From contig VWZL01002491.1 of assembly GCA_013396915.1 (NCBI GenBank), forward strand, positions 518,393 through 582,392: a DNA stretch of 64,000 nucleotides, given 5' to 3'. Each line of letters opens with the position of its first letter. The first letter of the stretch is position 1. The notes under the pieces are model-generated. The model did not search any database and was not told the DNA's origin. It saw only the letters and a list, made by a program, of their open reading frames with translations. Origin of the DNA: Stercorarius parasiticus. Lineage: Eukaryota > Chordata > Aves > Charadriiformes > Stercorariidae. Shown here in pieces: positions 24,260-38,713 of the stretch. The position numbers and the translations under genes are program-made.

Positions 24260-27200
24260 GCTCCAACAAGCATTACTGATGTGTCTATCTTTTTTCTCAC
24301 ATTCATGTCTTTGAAAAATGTATGTTAAAAAAACCAAACAACCAAAACCAAAAAAACCCAACCCAAAACAACCAAAACCCTAAAAAAGCACTTAAGATGT
24401 TTACATCACGTGACTAATTGGAAGACAAGGCACTATGATTTCTGGTAAATCTTTTCTAACAATTGAGGATTCAAAAGTCCAATATTCAGCAGAATATGCT
24501 AGAGAGCACTGCATACAAGGATGCATTGCAACCAACATTTCAATGTATGGTATTTCTTAATTTTTGATATTTTGGTTTCATGCATGATGTAGGAAATACA
24601 CTTCAAATTGAATAACGATGGATGAAATAGGTCTGTTAAAATAGGAACAACTTTTGAACACAGGGATTTTTCCAACCTTCAAAATTTAAGGTCTGCAGGA
24701 ACAGATTTTTTTCCACTGCTCTAGATACTTCATTTCATGTTCACCTTGACTATCACACGCAGCAATAATACATCCTAGAGAACAATAGGTCAAGATCTGT
24801 TCCACCACAAAAACGAGACAATCTTGAAAGTCTAACTTAGGGACATCTTTCATATGGAAATAGTAAGTCTGGCCTCAGAATATTGTGTTTTAGTTTTAAA
24901 AATGTAGGGGACAAGAAGCTGTCTCTGCAATTCTAACAAAACCAATCTAGCAAAAGGAAAAAGAAAGGGAAAATTAGGCACAACGTGAGTGTACCAAATC
25001 AAAATTCCACATTTGTAATAAACATGAACCTAATCCATGAAATGGTTTATATATTCAAATAACGTACACAAAAAGCAATTTTAATCTATGCTCCATTTCA
25101 TGACATTATCCACTAACGTAAACTTCTATCTGCTGAGACAATGAACAAATACTGCCCTGAATACAATTCTTTCATCTTCCCCTGTTAATAAATTAATAAT
25201 GAGCAAACAGGAGAAACTAAAATAAATTCATGGTAGAACACTGGTAGATGGTCTAATTATTAGACCTGGAAACATAATACAATAAGGTCAGACATAACCC
25301 AAACTAAACTGCCTGGACTGTACTGATTATGTGTACTTAAACCCTACAGAATTATTACTTCCTTCAGTATCATCAAAAGTATAATTGAATTTGTTCTTTA
25401 ATAAAACTATTACACACTCCCACACCGGTACTATGTATCTTCTGAAGCAAAAGACACGGATAGTAACTGGACATGAAGACTAACTCATTTTGTTGTCCAT
25501 CCTCTGCTCTTGAGGAACACTTTTTGACTGAGGCAACTTTAAACTACAAATATAAAAGACAGTGAAGGAAAATATTTGCAGAGATGGGCACATTTGTGTG
25601 TATAGCATTTTTATCAGGAAAACGAGAAAGATCAAATACTGTGACAATTTGGAAACAGGATGTTGGAAAATTTAGATACATAATAAATTTCCATATTTAC
25701 TATTTGTTGTATGAAGTGAAGTTTAGATATATACTGTGCAGAAACATGACTATGGAGATCCAAGTATAGACTATTTTAAAGACAACATTATGTTCTATTT
25801 GGTAATTGGGTGGAAAAAAAACCTCAGTAATTTCGTAATTACATAACAAAAGATCAGTTATTCTCATTTTTTGCTTAAATACAACCACAATTATGTGGGG
25901 TTTTTTTGGAGGGCAAAAAATGGTCATGACTGTTCTTTTGCATTGGACTTTGAAAATGAAGAGTGATCTGCACCCGTGAAAGGTGGATGGTAAGAAACTC
26001 TGCCTTTTTCCCAACAGAAATATTTAACAGGGAATGCACAAAATATATTTTCTTTTCCTTTGGAAAATAAAAATTCCAAGAGGACATGGTAAGAAAAGGA
26101 CAAATTTACCAACCATGAATCCAAATCACTTCTAAGTTAGAGAAACATTAAATGCTTTCACACGGAGGCTAAAGATGCCACTTGAAAAAAAAAAAAGAAA
26201 ATTTATCTGAATTTTGCCATATGAAACATGTCAAAATCTAGTCAAATGTGTGAATCTAGTCAAAATTAGTCAGCTAGTTTATAATAATCAGCAGAGATAG
26301 GAAAGCACTTCATAGGTGAGTGACTAAAATAGATGTGGGACCCATAACTCGGAATGAATTACCCTATGGAGCTGCCGTTTCTCTCTGTTAACACCACAGG
26401 GAGTATGTGATTAGTTTAGACTATAGTTCTAATATCAAACTTTGAATATAAGTAACGCTAGGTGAGACAAATTTCTCTCATAGTTTCTAAGTACTGACTG
26501 GGTATTTCTGCAATATAACATAATGCTAAAGTAGGAAAAAAAGTATTTCTTCTTGCTGGGATGAAATAATTGGAGAAGCAATATGGAGCTAAGTGCCTGC
26601 TGGCAGAATCCTACTGCTTTCTACTGTGTTGATGCCAGTATTTAGTCTAATGTCAACAAATAGTCCTCCCAGATGATGAGAATTAGTGATAGCAAGACTT
26701 CAACACTGATAACATAAACAGAAAATGAAAGATAACTTAAAGTAAAATCAAACTCGGAATCACAGCCTTCACACATCAGGATTTGATAAACAGATTCCAT
26801 AGATTATCTCTGCATGTTGAAGTCCTGCCTCTTACGATGGCATATGCTAGATTATCCAAATGTCAACCCCTTCCTTTCTCAAACAATGTAATAATTACAG
26901 GATATTATTTCCACTATTCAGAGTCACGAGAGGCTGAAAGACAATCTAGGTTTGTATTCAAGTGAGATGAATGACATTCTTAAAGAAGGTTTTTACAGAT
27001 GAGTTTTTTCTTACCTTGCACTTTGCCTATTAAATTCAACATTCTTACACTGCTATTTCACAGCTTGCTTTAATTTTGTGTTTGAGTACCACACAGAGAA
27101 ACCATCAGTTAACAACCTCCAAAAAGTGAAGGACAAAATCTGGGGGAGGGGAACTGTTATCTAACTTACAGTTTAATTCAGTATGCAAAGCACCTTCATA

Positions 27201-27644
27201 ATGATTAATACAGACATTATTAAGAAATCAAAATATTGAGTATTAAAGTCAATGAGTGAATGAAAAAAAACCTAAAAGGCACAGATGAGGGAGAAACAAC
27301 ATCTTCCAAAATTAAGTTTGAAAAAAAAGATGAAAAGTAATTGACACAAAGATCTACAGTACTGGAAAGTTATTTTAGACATAAATCTTTGCAGAATTGA
27401 GTTCTCCTGCAAACTGAGCGTAAACCAGCAGACTTCTAGACAACATCTTCCGAAACTCTGGTTTTTAAAAGCCTGGCTAGATTAAATGGACAAGGCATTT
27501 CTGTCACTTGCTAGAATTTCTCTTTCTCCTCAGCTTTCTTTTTATGACTTCTTATGACATCTTATTATGACTTGATAAATTAAACAGTCTCCCACTAGGA
27601 AAGCTGCACCTGTTATGGAGCCTGCTCTTGTATGTTAGCATAAC
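24260..27644. other. intronic DNA with an A/C-rich low-complexity tract
   Basis: An A- and C-only rich tract (accaaaacc-type units) occupies 24327-24388, shortly after the CR1 3' end. The rest holds no recognised gene. A donor-like site near 27016 (minus) has no convincing exon. Confidence 0.55.
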
Positions 27645-28370
27645 CGAGTCATAGAAATGTGGACTGGAAGAAACATCTCAAGCTCATGCTGTTCAGCTTC
27701 CCACTCAAAGCCAGGCTACTGTCAACACCAGATCAGGTCAACAGTGTATTTTTTCCAGCTAAGTTTTGAAAAGCTCCAAGAATTAATATTCCACAGACAC
27801 TCTGGGTGATGTGCTTCAATGCTAATTTAAAATTTAAATTTTAAATGCTAAATTTAAAATTATTTAAATGAATTTAAGTTTTAATGAATTTTTTCTAATG
27901 TTCTAGTATTTCTAATGTTTTTAATGTTCATTTGAATCTTCCAAGGTGCAGCTTGTGACTACTTCCCCTTGTTTTACCACCTGATATTACAGAGAATAAT
28001 TTAGCTTCATCATCTCTGTAACTCCCTCACAAGTAATTGCAGTCTACTATTGGAGGCTCTTTGCAGACTGAACAAGCCCAAGCTCCACAGCCTCAACCCA
28101 GCTTGTGTGCTTCATGCCTCTAAAAATGTTTGTGGCACTTCTCCTGGAACCCCTCAGTTTCTCAATACTTTTTCTGAACTGGGACACCAAAAATTGGAGT
28201 CTCGTTCCACATGCAGCCTGCCCAGAGCTGAGTAGAAGGGGATAATTTTCTCTTAATGAGGCCCCATACTTGGGTATTACCTGAAGTGGAATGAGAACAT
28301 ACCATTGGCTCATAAATTCCATCCTGATTAGGGCTTTGTACTTCTTGTCAGACTTCATGAGGTTTCATTC
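27645..28370 (-). repeat. old, degraded CR1 LINE (minus strand) with an AT-rich interruption
   Basis: Read on the plus strand, the order matches a reverse-complemented CR1: a 3'-end relic (gtcatagaaatgtggac) at 27648, a 'gaacaagcccaagctccacagcctcaacc' type segment at about 28068-28105, 'ggacaccaaaaattggagtctcgttccacatgcagcc' type sequence at about 28180-28220, 'cagagctgagtagaagg' at 28222, and a 'tgtacttcttgtcagacttcatgagg' type segment at about 28335-28362. About 100 bases of almost pure A/T (27818-27925) interrupt it, with repeated aaatttaaaat units. It is much more decayed than the other named CR1 copies. It is in the sense orientation relative to the minus-strand host gene. Confidence 0.75.
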
Positions 28371-31300
28371 TAAGACGCATTCTAAGCATGCGTCCAAGTA
28401 CCTTTCTGATTCACTCCTATTCAAAAACAATCTCCATTCTGGCAATGTAATTTAAATTTTTTTCCTGTCAAACCTAAATTAGCTCAAGCACAGGCTGGTG
28501 ATATTGCATCTCAAGAGTGTGAGAAACTACCTGGGTGCTGCACAGTAATACCTTCATTCTCATCTCCTGTAGCATGATCGATGGGCTTGCAAAACATCAG
28601 GAATCCTTGCCTATAATAGAGAATCCTATTCAAACAACAGACAGACTACTATGGCTCTAGAATACAATAATAAGTCAAAATTGTAAATTATATTTATTCA
28701 AAAAATAAACATAGGGAATCTCCATCTTTATACATTGTCTATGATTCTACACAAACCAGTTGCCCAGATTCATTTCACTCCTCAAAGCGCTGTATATTTT
28801 TGAGGAAAAATGGTTCAATAAAAAATAGTGCATTAAAAAAATAGTAACATGACTCTCATTTAACACAGCTAAACTAAAGTGCAATCTCTTCTGTTCTCAA
28901 AAGAGACTCTAAAAGATACCTCCTCAAATGCAAAAGACCCATATGATCTTTCCATCAATGTCAAAATGGAATTAGTGGTGCAAGTTTAAATCTGCTGGTG
29001 CTGGCACACAACTATCATATTACTCTGTCAAACTGTGGCTAAGAGAAGAGTTGATGAAGCAATTTGGATTTCTTCCAGGGTTCTTATATCCAGGAAAATG
29101 CCTAGCCACTATCACTAAATAGCTAATTTTTAAGTCACATGTCTGTAATTATTTACACTATAGGATGGCTATTTGAAAATATATATTTTATAGAATTCAT
29201 GTAGATTGATAAAAGAAAAAATTCCTGGAGGATGAAGTCAGAATCACAGAGTCACTGCTACTGTGTCAGGATATATTTAACTTTATAAAGTTGTCTGATG
29301 AATCCGAGAACATCTCACTAAGGTGAAAGGTCCACTTCACAGCAGTTATTGTACGGTGCAGAGGCTGGCTCAGAACTCTTTCCCACATGAAGAGTTAAAA
29401 AAAGAAATCTCTCTGAAATTCAAGAAATACAAAGTTCTAGAACACAGCAGTCAGCACTGCAAGACCCCAGCTCTCTAGTGAACCTCAGACAGAGCACTGC
29501 ATGCACAGGTAGAAAAGCCACCAAGTTGTATCATAAGTTGGACAACAGTTTCTGTATACATCTGTAATGCCTGCCTCGCACTAAGCCACTTCACCTACAC
29601 TTGACACGCCAACCTGAAACTACCTCTTCACTGAGCCTTGACGCAGGGAATCTTTCTGCATCTACCAATATCCTGCACATGTGGACCCAGAATTCTGCAA
29701 CAAGAATAGGCTGTTGTGCTCCGTAGATTGCACAGTCCCCAAAAGTTACCATTGAAGGAAACCATCTAGATCTTCTAAATGGAAATGCTCACAGACTGGG
29801 CAGAAGCAACATGTGGAAAGTGCATGCAAATGAAAAGGGAAACATAATTCTGTGAACACAAAATGTCTCATAAAATGGCACGCTTAGGTAGTCATTCCCA
29901 CATCTATTACAATGCGCCTTGGCTGGAAGTATGATTCTATTAAACCCCTCACCTGCTCCTTACAGCCTACAGGAGAAAATGAACAGGCTGGGGATAAGGC
30001 TGCAGACATCTTAACTCTGCTAAGTCTGTATATCCGCCTCTTCTGAGACAAGCAAGGGGTATTGGATGTTGTGGAAGGATACACAAGTGTCAAAATGTTA
30101 TATTTATTTGAACCTGTAGGCAGTTAATAACCTTGAACTACTAGAATGCATACTATTCAAATGAGTTTAATTTACAAAGCTATCCAGACCACTTAGCATA
30201 ACTGACCTTTTATTATTTCTCAATATGGAATTTATTTACTCTTGTGGGCTATTAAAGAAAATAAAATTCAATAGTAATCAGATCAAATTAGAAAAGAAGA
30301 AGAGCTTCTCAGGGGCAGGGAGCTCCCTTCAGTATGGTCATAGTGCCACTGATTCTGGCTTTTAATCTTTAATGAAAATTGTCAGTTTTACTGTGGAGTA
30401 AGTAGAATGGAGTTCGGAAGCAACGTTACGCTGTATAGAAAACTAAACAGTGGTTCTGTACCACACCAGATGTATTTAAAGAGCATCTGAGATTCAAGTT
30501 AAAATGTCTGAAGGAATTCAAAGTGAATATGTATTGAATTATTTTCTGTTTTTAAAGAGGCTAATAGCAGTCTTGTTTCTGTAAAATGCCACATTTAAAC
30601 CTAAAACCAAAATATAATCTTATTTTGTGAAGAGCAAATTAGCTGTTTGTGCGACTGTCAGTTCACAAAAAAATGGACCTTGATTTTATACTAATAAAAA
30701 AAAAATCATATGCAAGGAGATACATCTACATTATGGAGTGAATCTGGCAAGCACAAACCTAACACCTTGGAAAACACAATATTGCTCAAATTACCAATGC
30801 TCGGATTTCAATCCTTCAGGCACCTAATACAAAATCGTTAACTACTGATTACAGAAACTATAAAATAATCATTTTTGACAGGTGTTTCATATGAACTGAG
30901 GAATAAATGATTTCAGAACTGAGTGATTATTTTTTCCTCAAGTTTTAAAGTAACTCAGTTTTCTTTAGACATGGATTAGAAATGGGATTACTCAAAACAA
31001 GCCAAGTAAATATTAGTATTGCCGTATCTGGGAATTGAAATATCAGCTGAAAAAACCTGTTTATTTCTTCAAAAGACTGATTTTTAAACACAACTCTTTT
31101 TATATACGGGATTCATTGAGGATTCATTAGCACACAGAAATTGCACCCCCAAAGAAAAGCAGAATTCTCATATTCTGTTTCATGAAGTTTATAAACATGA
31201 AAAATGTCCTATTTTCTTCCCTGCATGGAAGATATTTTTCACCTTTCCTGGAGACAAAAAAACCCCAAACTATTTGAACTATTTGAATGACTGTAGAACT

Positions 31301-34300
31301 TAATATGATGGCTATGACATTTAAAGTTCATGCCTATGTGTAAGTGCAGAAATACATATAACAGACAGGCAAAATGTCCTGCTAAAATGTACAAGATTTT
31401 TTTCAAATTCTGCTGTCTTTATCTTCTTAAATATACAGTAGTGCTAGTTTTGCCCGACAATCCACTAGTTAACCCACTGGTTGGTCTCTAGCCTAATAAA
31501 AATGATAATAAAATTTTTATAGGGCTACAAAAGCTGAATTTTTAAAATTTATGCAATGTTTTGTTCATTTTAGAAATCAAATACTTGGCCAGAAAAGGCA
31601 AAACATGCACTGAATTTTGCATAAAGATCATGCCATTCAAAATAATGTGTGTAAAACTCATTGGTGAGATGCCAAGAAAAGGGCAAAGCATTTTCTTAAA
31701 CATGAAGAGAGTAATTTCCCAAAGTTTATTGTTATAAATGTAGAGCATGCTATAAAGCTGTTGGAACTGTGGAATAAAAATTTTCTATTTGCAATAGCAC
31801 TTTTCTTGATTACTGTGGATTAGCATATTTATGAGGTTACTCAGCCTCAGGTTTAAACCCACAAATCAAAGGTTTATATCAGCATGGGTAATGGATTACA
31901 CAGAAGTCTACGGCCTACAATATCCCAAAGGTATCCGTCTTTCAGAAGATTTATGTATATAATACCACTTTGTAGAAATTAAATTTTCTGATCTTTTGCG
32001 TGGTGCTTGGTGATTCCTCTCTCCAATGTGTAAAACAACAAAAAAAGAAGCATTCCCATTCAGCAGAGAAATTCATTGATGTATCTTCTCATTCCCCTCC
32101 TCACCTATTGATAAGGCCATGAAAGACAGAGGCTTTAATTCCTTGATGTAAATAGCACTAGTAAATGAGAGCGGAAGTCATTGTGAGCATATTTGATTCA
32201 ATTAAACTGCTGAAAAGGGGAAGGAATCTGTATTCCAGTAGCTGTTCAGAGAACAAATACGTGAATTTTGTTCATCCTATAAACAGCACTATCATAGAAT
32301 AAACCTAGAATTAAAAAAATAATCTCACTTTTTTCTCCAGAGGTGAATGCTGACTACATTACTATTAATAGTAAATACCTACTGGTTTCCTTTTGGCTTC
32401 AGAAAGACCAGGATGTCAGAGCTGAATGCTAAGACAGGAAATTGAAATGTTTCTTCCTGAAAGACTGTAAGTAGCTAAAAGGTAAGTCTGGAGGGTAGCT
32501 CATGCAGAATGGCTTTTTCAAGACTCTGGGTACCCAAGTGAAACTTCTTTTTATCATCATTGTGAAATGATGACAAATGAAGACACAGAAACCTCATTAA
32601 ACTGTACAGAGGAAACGTCCATCAGTTCTATCGTTATTTCACTTTGTTCCTGAAGATCCACATCTAATAGCAAGAGAAACGGAGGTATGCAAAGAAGGGC
32701 ACAGGAGTCGCTTACACGTGTGTGCATGAGAGTGAAGATGAGAGGACACATATTAACCGATATAATTTAGAACATCGAACCTAAAAAGATAAGCGGGGAA
32801 AAAAAAAAATTGACCAAGCTTTCTTTATTGTATGTATATTCCACTGAAGGAAAAGTGTGTGGGTTTGCATGAAAGGGTGATGTCCACTTATCTATGCAAG
32901 GACAAGGCTATTCTAAAAGAGCCGCTGATGAAAAAACAACAGATCGCACTAATGCGAAAATATTAAATGCTTCAAATAAAGTGGAAGTGGTTCACTGACT
33001 TAAAAAACCCTCATATAACATGTAAGGAAGAAAATGAGTTAATGTTCTTCCTTGAAGAGGTGATCAAAATCCAGAAAGTGACAACTGAGACTTTTACAAA
33101 ATAAAATGAAAATTAAATGATGAGGATTAACGGAACACACTGTGATCCAATTTTATTATGTTAATTTTACTCTATTTCATTTAATTTTTATCCCTCATTT
33201 GAAACTACTATTAGATTGCAAGCTATAATAAGTTTGAAAAAAAAAATCAGAGATAACTGACAGCTCTAGATTTTACTCAACCTCGTAATACATTCTGTAG
33301 AGTCAGGATGATATACTGGTGGTATATCATATATCATATCATTGACTGATACGCTGTCAGATCCAGGAAAGCATTTGTAAAAGACACAGAGAAATGTGTA
33401 GTGCTAGTAAGCAGCAACCTTTGATGTCATATTTTTTAATAACTTGCGGTAATTAGGTGGGGAAAGGTGGGTGAATAACTGGGTTTCAGGCAGGTTCAGA
33501 ATGATGCAAACCAAAGAGAAGAGCAGGACCTGCTCAACTGAAACCGACTTCCAAGAACCTAGGCTAGCCGTCCTAGCGTTTTGGCAATGACACAATGAAC
33601 TACGCTGATAGGTACTGGCAACAGTCATTTCCATGGAACAACAATGTTTGTAACAAAAGCTCTATAACTGAAATATAGAAATGACAGTGTAATGTATGAA
33701 ACACATCACCTAGAACTGTGATCTTGAAGGATACCTGCAATGTTCAGAATGGGCTGTTCGTACCTCATGGACAAACACCAAGGCACTTCAGTCACATCCA
33801 CTCTAATTCATAAAGGCATTTAGAAATTCAAAAAGGTGTTTAGAAGAAAAAAAATATTCAAAGTTGTCAGCACTGAGAGTACTTTTTATTCTCACTTTTT
33901 AAAAACTGTATTTCCAGGTATATTTTCCAGAAGCTCTAATTGTTTAATTAGGCATGTGCAAATGAAGAGTAACCATTCGGGTGTTAAAACAGCTTTAACA
34001 AAATCCAAATCCAAAGAAAATAAACACACCTTTTCTGTCAGAGCACTTTGTGCTTTCAGAGAGCAAAGGAAAATACTTTCAAGAGCCCTACATAATTATA
34101 ATGTTGGCCTGAACTCTGTTGAGACATAGATAGTGCCTTTTCCTTTCTCATGCTGAATACTTCATACCAACCAATGTCAGAAGACATATAAATAGATATA
34201 TAAAGTCTGCTTTCGGGGGTACTTGTTCAGCTACCCAAATTCTTTTCATTTGAGTAGGAGCAGAGCGTGTCCGCAGAGCAGAATTTGATCCCAAAATAAT

Positions 34301-36020
34301 GAATAACATCTGAAGAAAACAAGTATATGAGTCAGGCAAAGATCCTGCATGAAAAAAAACCATTCAGAAAGATAATGAATTCAGTTTGTGTTACACAGAC
34401 GTATACTTTGGAATTCTGAAACACCTCATTTGCTGTACCGAATCTATATGGCAAGGGAGTTAGGCAACGAGTAAGAAACCTATTTGGAAGAGTTAAGTCA
34501 AGTAAAGTTTGGGTATCCTCCAGCCTTCCTCTATGCTTCAGGAAAATAATTTCTACTTTTAACTAGGGACAGGTTTCAAAAGGGCAATACCGTAATTCTC
34601 TAGGAAATCCTTTAACAAAACTTTGGTTTCTAAGAATCAAAGCTACATAATGTAGCTCTGTCTGTCGTGCATGAACAGTTTTGGACTCAAAGACTGATTT
34701 TAAACACACTGCATAGAAAATTAACGGTCTTAAAAATTCAGTGCCTACGAGATTCATAACAAGACTACAAGAGAGATGACCTTATACCAGCTGAAGGAAA
34801 CACACCTACACAAATACACACATTATCAGACATCACAGAAGCAAATGGAAAAAAATACTTACGAGAACACCAATTATTCTCATTAATTTTAGACAAAATG
34901 TTAGGATGAAGTATTAGGTTTTCTGCAGAAACCTAGGAAACTTGAGGCTGCTGCTTGCTCCCACAGATGCTAGTTTTGACAAGGTTGTTATTGTCTGAGC
35001 TGGCGCCCAAAAATGTAAAACATTTTTGGTTACTACAGCCTTTATAGGGAAAAACTACTTTTTTAAAATGAGAAAATTAAAAAAGTTTTTCCCTAAAAAA
35101 AAAACTGAAGTGAAAACTTGGTTTAACCCTGCAATATTTCCCTGGAAAGTTTTAGAAATAAAAAAAAGCAAATATCCCCCAAAATTTTCCTACAAAATCA
35201 CTGTATTTGACAAACTCCTATTATTGCACTCTATAAGCCTGAGTAGGCTTTTGTAAGAGTGGTTTTGAGCAGGGCACAGAAGAACAAATACTAACAATGC
35301 TGTCCCCAAAGAGATGAATACCTTAAAAGACAATCCAGACTATCTGGCTTCAAGCGCAGGAAGGTGTTGAAAAATAAAGTTAAGAAATTAACATCACAAA
35401 GTTTAGTCCCTGCAGGGTGAACTTTCTCACGTACAGATTTTAAAGCTAACTTTCTTGCCAGCAGCCACATGCAACAGGTATCCTCAGAGTATTCCAGGAA
35501 AGATTTTCAGTGTGCTTTCTGGGACAAGAATACTGCAAAAACCTATCTTCAACTAAACACATTGACTACACTTAAAAAAAAGGGTTGGTTTTCCCCCTCC
35601 CTCAGTGGTTACAGAAAGTCCCAAGATCATTCCACTGTACCCTATACCTTTTTGTCTCGTGGTTTTCGGTGAGACATGAACACACTTATAGAAAAATAAA
35701 GAAGGTTTTGTATATTTCTTATTTCTGAGAACTAATGCTTAATTGTTTTCTAGCTGCAAGTGAGTTGGGTATGTAATTATTTTATGCATCTGCAGAGGGC
35801 TTAGTGCTGATTTATGTTGTTTACTGAAATCTTGACTTAGCCTGCTGGGAAACAGTTCAACGAAAATAAACCATGTGACCTTGTTCAAAAGTTACAGGGG
35901 ATTTTCACAAATGAGATGTTCTATAGAGCAGCATTCTTTCAGTACAAATACATTCTTAGTAATAATTTAAAAAAATGGTACGTTAAAGTTTTTTATATAC
36001 CAATTGCCTTTTTAAACCTG
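28371..36020. other. intronic DNA without recognised genes
   Basis: About 7.6 kb with no CR1 body, RNA gene or named exon. A minus-strand interval at about 29950-30038 has acceptor- and donor-like ends but no recognisable product. A donor-like gtaagt lies at about 34866 (minus). A short TATATCA-type repetition sits at 33318-33340. Confidence 0.5.
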
Positions 36021-36266
36021 AATCTAACACAGATCAAACTGAAATACAGGAAATTTCATTTAAACACATGAAATTTTTTTACTGCAAGGATGATCAGACT
36101 GGAACAGGCTGCTCAGACAGGTTGGGTATTGATTCTCCACCCTTGGAGATATTTAAAACCTGACTGGACAAAGCCCCAGACAACTTGCTTTGGCTGACCT
36201 TGCTTTGAGCAGTCAGACAATCTCCAGAAGGTCCTTTCCAACCACAATCTTTCTGTGATTCTATAA
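36021..36266 (+). repeat. CR1 LINE 3'-end fragment
   Basis: The plus strand matches the last 250 bases of a CR1: 'caaactgaaatacaggaaatttcatttaaac' type sequence at 36033, a 'ggaacaggctgctcagacagg' type segment at 36101, 'cttggagatatttaaaacctgactgga' type sequence at 36143, the 'ggtcctttccaaccacaat' type 3' UTR at 36230, and the terminus gtgattctataatt. There is no usable reading frame. It belongs to a different subfamily from the 23.6-kb copy. Confidence 0.92.
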
Positions 36267-37388
36267 TTAGGCACGATTATTTCCCTTCTCACAGGTTGTT
36301 AGTATGGGTTATTAGGCCCCTGTGCCAGTAACAGGAAACAAGACAGAAAAAAAGATTTCTGAGAGATTTAATTTTCTCTCCATTCTCACAAAGCCAACAA
36401 GTGCAGATATATCCACATTAAAAGTGTCAACTTAAAACAACAAATACTCCAAACCAAACTTAACTTTTCCCATGTATTTTACCAAAGACATCTATGCTTT
36501 TAATTCATTTCAAAGCAGTTTCATAAAATAAGGGACATCTTGCAAACGTCTACTGATATCACAAAAACACACCAAAAAAAAAAAAAAAAGGTACCAACTG
36601 ATATTTTGAAAGAAACAGAGTAATCATTTGAAGTTTTTTATACCAGAAGTTCCTGAAAAAAATGCCCTGATTCTGGTAATGACAGCAAATGTTTAACGCT
36701 ACAATGTAAGCCAGTATATATTTACTGCAACACGCTATTGCAGAAGCACCAATAGAATGCTTATAGTTCATAAAGAGCACTTCTATGCTTTGTCGTTCTT
36801 TTTCTGAAGAATTACGTTGTGATTATCTACTCAATGACTCAATCTTTGTACAATACCATTCATTTAATTTTAACCTACCTAAAGACTTTAAATTGTTTTT
36901 CCTAATAGACAAGCTGGAAAGCTGATCACATTTTATGAAAATTAATTGAGCCCACAAACCTGATGGCACCCTTTTGGCCCCTTTTGCTGTTCCTTGATTA
37001 GGGATTTATTTAACTGCTTACTATTAAACTGTTGTAATTTAGAACATTTATAACAACTGTGTGCAGTAATTGAACGTCCTTTACATGAATTAGGTAAATG
37101 TGCTCGTAGGTCTAATTCTACATAAAGAAAAGTTAAAACATTCAAATTTATGTGATATAGGAAAATTGGAACATGGAGAACAGAACAGAGTGACCAGATC
37201 TGATCTCCCACAGTGAAAGGCACTCCATCGTGATGGCTAGTTTACCACGGTACACAGAACACTCAAGACTCACGCTGTAACTCAGACACAAACTGCCTTT
37301 GCTGGTATTCAAAATAAAATCTTACACAGGAATAAAAAAAAAACAACCCAGAAATTGAGGAGGTGAGGAGGGAGGAAAGATAGCTGAT
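36267..37388. other. intronic DNA without recognised genes
   Basis: Frames at 36559-36780 and 36942-37223 (minus) show no family resemblance. A poly-A run lies at 36573-36589. Confidence 0.5.
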
Positions 37389-37428
37389 AGATCTCCTTGA
37401 AGACAATAAAAATCCGTCTGGACACAGT
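37389..37428 (+). repeat. left fragment of an older CR1, split by a younger CR1
   Basis: The sequence from atctccttgaagacaat to gtctggacacag resembles the 3' coding end of older CR1s (ESPSLEIFKTRLDT region). It stops where the younger element begins, and the piece expected next in a CR1 (cctgggcaacctgttctag) is found about 1.3 kb later at 38715. Confidence 0.7.
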
Positions 37429-38713
37429 GCCATTATGCAGCACATGAAAGACAAAAAGGTCATCAGGCCCAGTCAGCATGGGTTCATGAAAGGCAGGTCC
37501 TGCTTGACTAATCTGATCTCCTTCTCTGACAAGGTGACCCGCTTAGTGAATGAGGGAAAGGCTGTGGATGTTTCTACCTGGACTTTAGTAAAGCCTTTGA
37601 CAGAGCTTCCCACAGCACTCTCCTGAAGAAACCGTCTGCTCATGGCTTGGATGGCTGTACTACTCTCTGGGTGATAACCTGGCTGGAGGGCCGGGCCCAG
37701 AGAGTTGCGGTGAATGGTGTTAAATCCAGTTAGCGGCCGGTCTCGAGTTGTGTTCCCCAGGGCTCGATACCGGGGCTGGTTATCTTTAATATCTTTTTCA
37801 AAGATCTGGATAAGGGGATCGAATGCACCCTCAGTCAGTTTGCAGATGACACCATGTTGGGCAGGAGTGTCAAACCCGCTTGAGGGTAGGATGGCTCTAC
37901 AGAGGGATCTGGACAGGCTGGATCGATGGGCCGAGGCCAATGGTATGAGGTTCAACCAGGCCAAGTGTCAGGTCCTGCACTTGGGTCACAACAACTCCAC
38001 GCAATGCTACAGGCTTGGGGAAGAGTGGTTGGAGAGCTGCCTGGTGGAAAAGGACCTGAGGATGTTGGTCGACTGCCGGCTGAATATGAGCCAGCAGTGT
38101 GCCCAGGTGGCCAAGGCGGCCAACAGCATCCTGGTCTGTATCAGGAATGATGTGGTAAGTAGGCCTAGTCCCCCTGTACTTGGCACTGGTGAGGCCCCAC
38201 CTCAAGCGCTGTGTCCAGTTTTGGGCCCCTCACTACAGAAAAGACATTGGGATTCTGAAGCGAGTCCAGAGAGGGGCAAAGCTGGAGAGGGGTCTAGAGA
38301 GCAAGTCTTATGAGGAGAGACTGAGGGAACTGGGGTTGTTCAGCCTGGAGAAAAGGAGGCTGAGGCAAGACCTCATCGCTCTCTACAAGTACCTGAAAGG
38401 AGGCTGTAGCGAGGTGGGGGTCGGTCTCTTCTCCCAAGTAACAAGCAATAGGACAAGAGGAAACAGCCTCAAGTTGCACCAGGGGACATTTAGATTGGAT
38501 ATTAGAAAAAATTTCTACACCAAAAGGGTTATCAAACATTGGAACAACCTGTCCAGGGAAGTGGTGGAATCACCATCCCTGGAGGTATTTAAAAGACGTG
38601 TAGATGTGGTGCTTAGAGACATGGTTTAGTGGTGTTTTTGTCAGTGCTAGGTTAACGGTTGGACTTGATGATCTTAAAGGTCCCTTCCAATGAAAACAAT
38701 TCTATGATTCTAT
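37429..38713 (+). repeat. CR1 LINE, longest copy in the window, partial reverse transcriptase to 3' end
   Basis: This 5'-truncated CR1 starts inside the reverse transcriptase (HMKDKKVIRPSQHGFMKG, then SCLTNLISF) and runs to the terminal ATTCTATGATTCTAT. The active-site motif F-A-D-D is still readable at 37839-37850, but its frame stops at 37881-37883. An apparent one-base deletion near 37571 throws the preceding block out of frame (VDV is followed by STWTLVK in place of the family's LDFSKAFD). A further frame at 37714-38313 carries the [18 protein letters not shown] segment, and 38180-38629 the C-terminal 149 codons ending [11 protein letters not shown]. The element is inactive. It lies antisense to the host gene. 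Confidence 0.95.

Noticed and set aside
29950..30038. Minus-strand interval bounded by cttgtctcag and GTGAGG, open in one frame
   Set aside because: The peptide (KRRIYRLSRVKMSAAL...) resembles nothing known to me. Such acceptor/donor pairs are expected by chance several times in 64 kb.
38180..38629. 149-codon open frame on the plus strand
   Set aside because: Not a host gene: it is the C-terminal part of CR1 ORF2. The same holds for frames at 51703-52164 and 58825-59268.
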